Assembly: GCA_017529875.1 (NCBI GenBank)
Contig: JAFXNC010000029.1
Coordinates: 1 to 64,000, forward strand
Direction: 5' to 3'
Length of the DNA: 64,000 bases
From: Ruminococcus sp.
GTDB taxonomy: Bacteria; Bacillota; Clostridia; Oscillospirales; Ruminococcaceae
Under the pieces are notes generated by a model. That model worked only from the letters and a program-made list of their open reading frames with translations. It had not been told where the DNA came from and did no database searches. Of this stretch, positions 63,654-64,000 are shown in pieces; position 1 is the first letter of the stretch; every line of letters begins with the position of its first letter. Position numbers and translations under genes: made by a program.

Positions 63654-64000
63654 ATGGTAAATGTCAAGGAAGTCAAGCTTGGCAAAAATACCCGAAAGAG
63701 TTTCGCAAAGATCAACGAGATCTTGGATATGCCTAACTTGATCGAGGTGCAGAAGAATTCCTACCAGTGGTTCCTCGAGGAGGGACTCAAGGAGGTGTTC
63801 AGGGACGTAGCCGCTATCACCGATTACAACGGTACTATGGAGCTCAGCTTCGTCGATTACCGCTTCGACGATACACCCAAGTACACCGTTGCCGAGTGCA
63901 AGGAGCGGGACGTTACCTATGCCACGCCCCTCAGAGTGACCGCGAGACTGGTCAACAAGGAGACCGGTGTCATCAAGGAATCCGAGGTCTATATGGGCGA
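63654..64000 (+). CDS. rpoB: DNA-directed RNA polymerase subunit beta (5' part)
   Basis: The first 115 codons, cut by the window end: [17 protein letters not shown], then [27 protein letters not shown] and [31 protein letters not shown], the standard RpoB N terminus. The beta subunit forms part of the polymerase active centre and holds the rifampicin site further on. AAGGAG 11 nt before the ATG. It has its own promoter and leader, and is not preceded by rplJL as is usual. Confidence 0.96.
   Translation, partial: MVNVKEVKLGKNTRKSFAKINEILDMPNLIEVQKNSYQWFLEEGLKEVFRDVAAITDYNGTMELSFVDYRFDDTPKYTVAECKERDVTYATPLRVTARLVNKETGVIKESEVYMG

Overview
The window looks like chromosome of a Gram-positive, anaerobic, fibre-degrading gut or rumen bacterium of the Ruminococcus/Oscillospiraceae type. 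This is inferred from gene content and style, not from a database search: GC-rich third codon positions, strong AGGAGG-type ribosome binding sites, near-consensus TTGACA-N17-TATAAT promoters, a lipoprotein GH5 endoglucanase, a cytoplasmic GH10 xylanase, a GH13 debranching enzyme, ECF transporter parts, L10-leader control and many short palindromic repeats. I see no rRNA, tRNA, CRISPR array, prophage or transposase gene.

Layout. 1-3.1 kb: a 5'-edge palindromic repeat, a methyltransferase/racemase operon, and a cation:proton antiporter behind what reads as a fluoride riboswitch. 3.1-4.1 kb: a gene-poor scar with a perfect hairpin, five 22-23 bp direct repeats, an orphan consensus promoter and the tail of a lost cell-wall-anchored protein. 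4.1-9.9 kb: lipoprotein, DegV protein and a MacB/FtsX-type ABC transporter. 10-19.6 kb: GH5 enzyme divergent from a ROK regulator, orphan sensor kinase, debranching enzyme, acyltransferase and an NlpC/P60 peptidase with a WalR-like box. 20-24.4 kb: FemAB-like enzyme, GNAT, a second NlpC/P60 protein, then the L10 leader with rplJ-rplL. 24.7-27.1 kb: metY-cysK behind a 21-residue open reading frame ending in Cys-stop. 27.2-33.5 kb: TetR regulator, five operator palindromes, an MMPL exporter and a 1068-residue heptad-repeat secreted protein.

33.6-45.1 kb: xylanase, then a signalling block with three hybrid histidine kinases, one carrying a C-terminal DegV lipid-binding domain and one an HPt domain, plus a receiver-GGDEF-EAL protein cut off inside its EAL domain by a composite repeat; an ECF ATPase and an L,D-transpeptidase-like lipoprotein lie between. 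45.2-54.6 kb: metallophosphoesterase, cyclase, epimerase, a degenerate MBOAT/DHHW-like pair, two radical SAM proteins, hisC and a PepV-type dipeptidase. 54.7-64 kb: a AAA+ ATPase with a long structured leader, an ECF S component with a riboswitch-like leader, an EAL phosphodiesterase fused to a beta-helix domain, a PrsW-type protease with a Gln/Tyr tail, enolase and the start of rpoB.

The most unusual items are the hybrid-kinase/DegV fusion, the EAL/beta-helix fusion, the cysteine leader peptide, two unassigned structured leaders, the degenerate acetyltransferase pair, and three families of modular palindromic repeats. The usual rplJL-rpoBC neighbourhood is split, with about 39 kb between rplL and rpoB.
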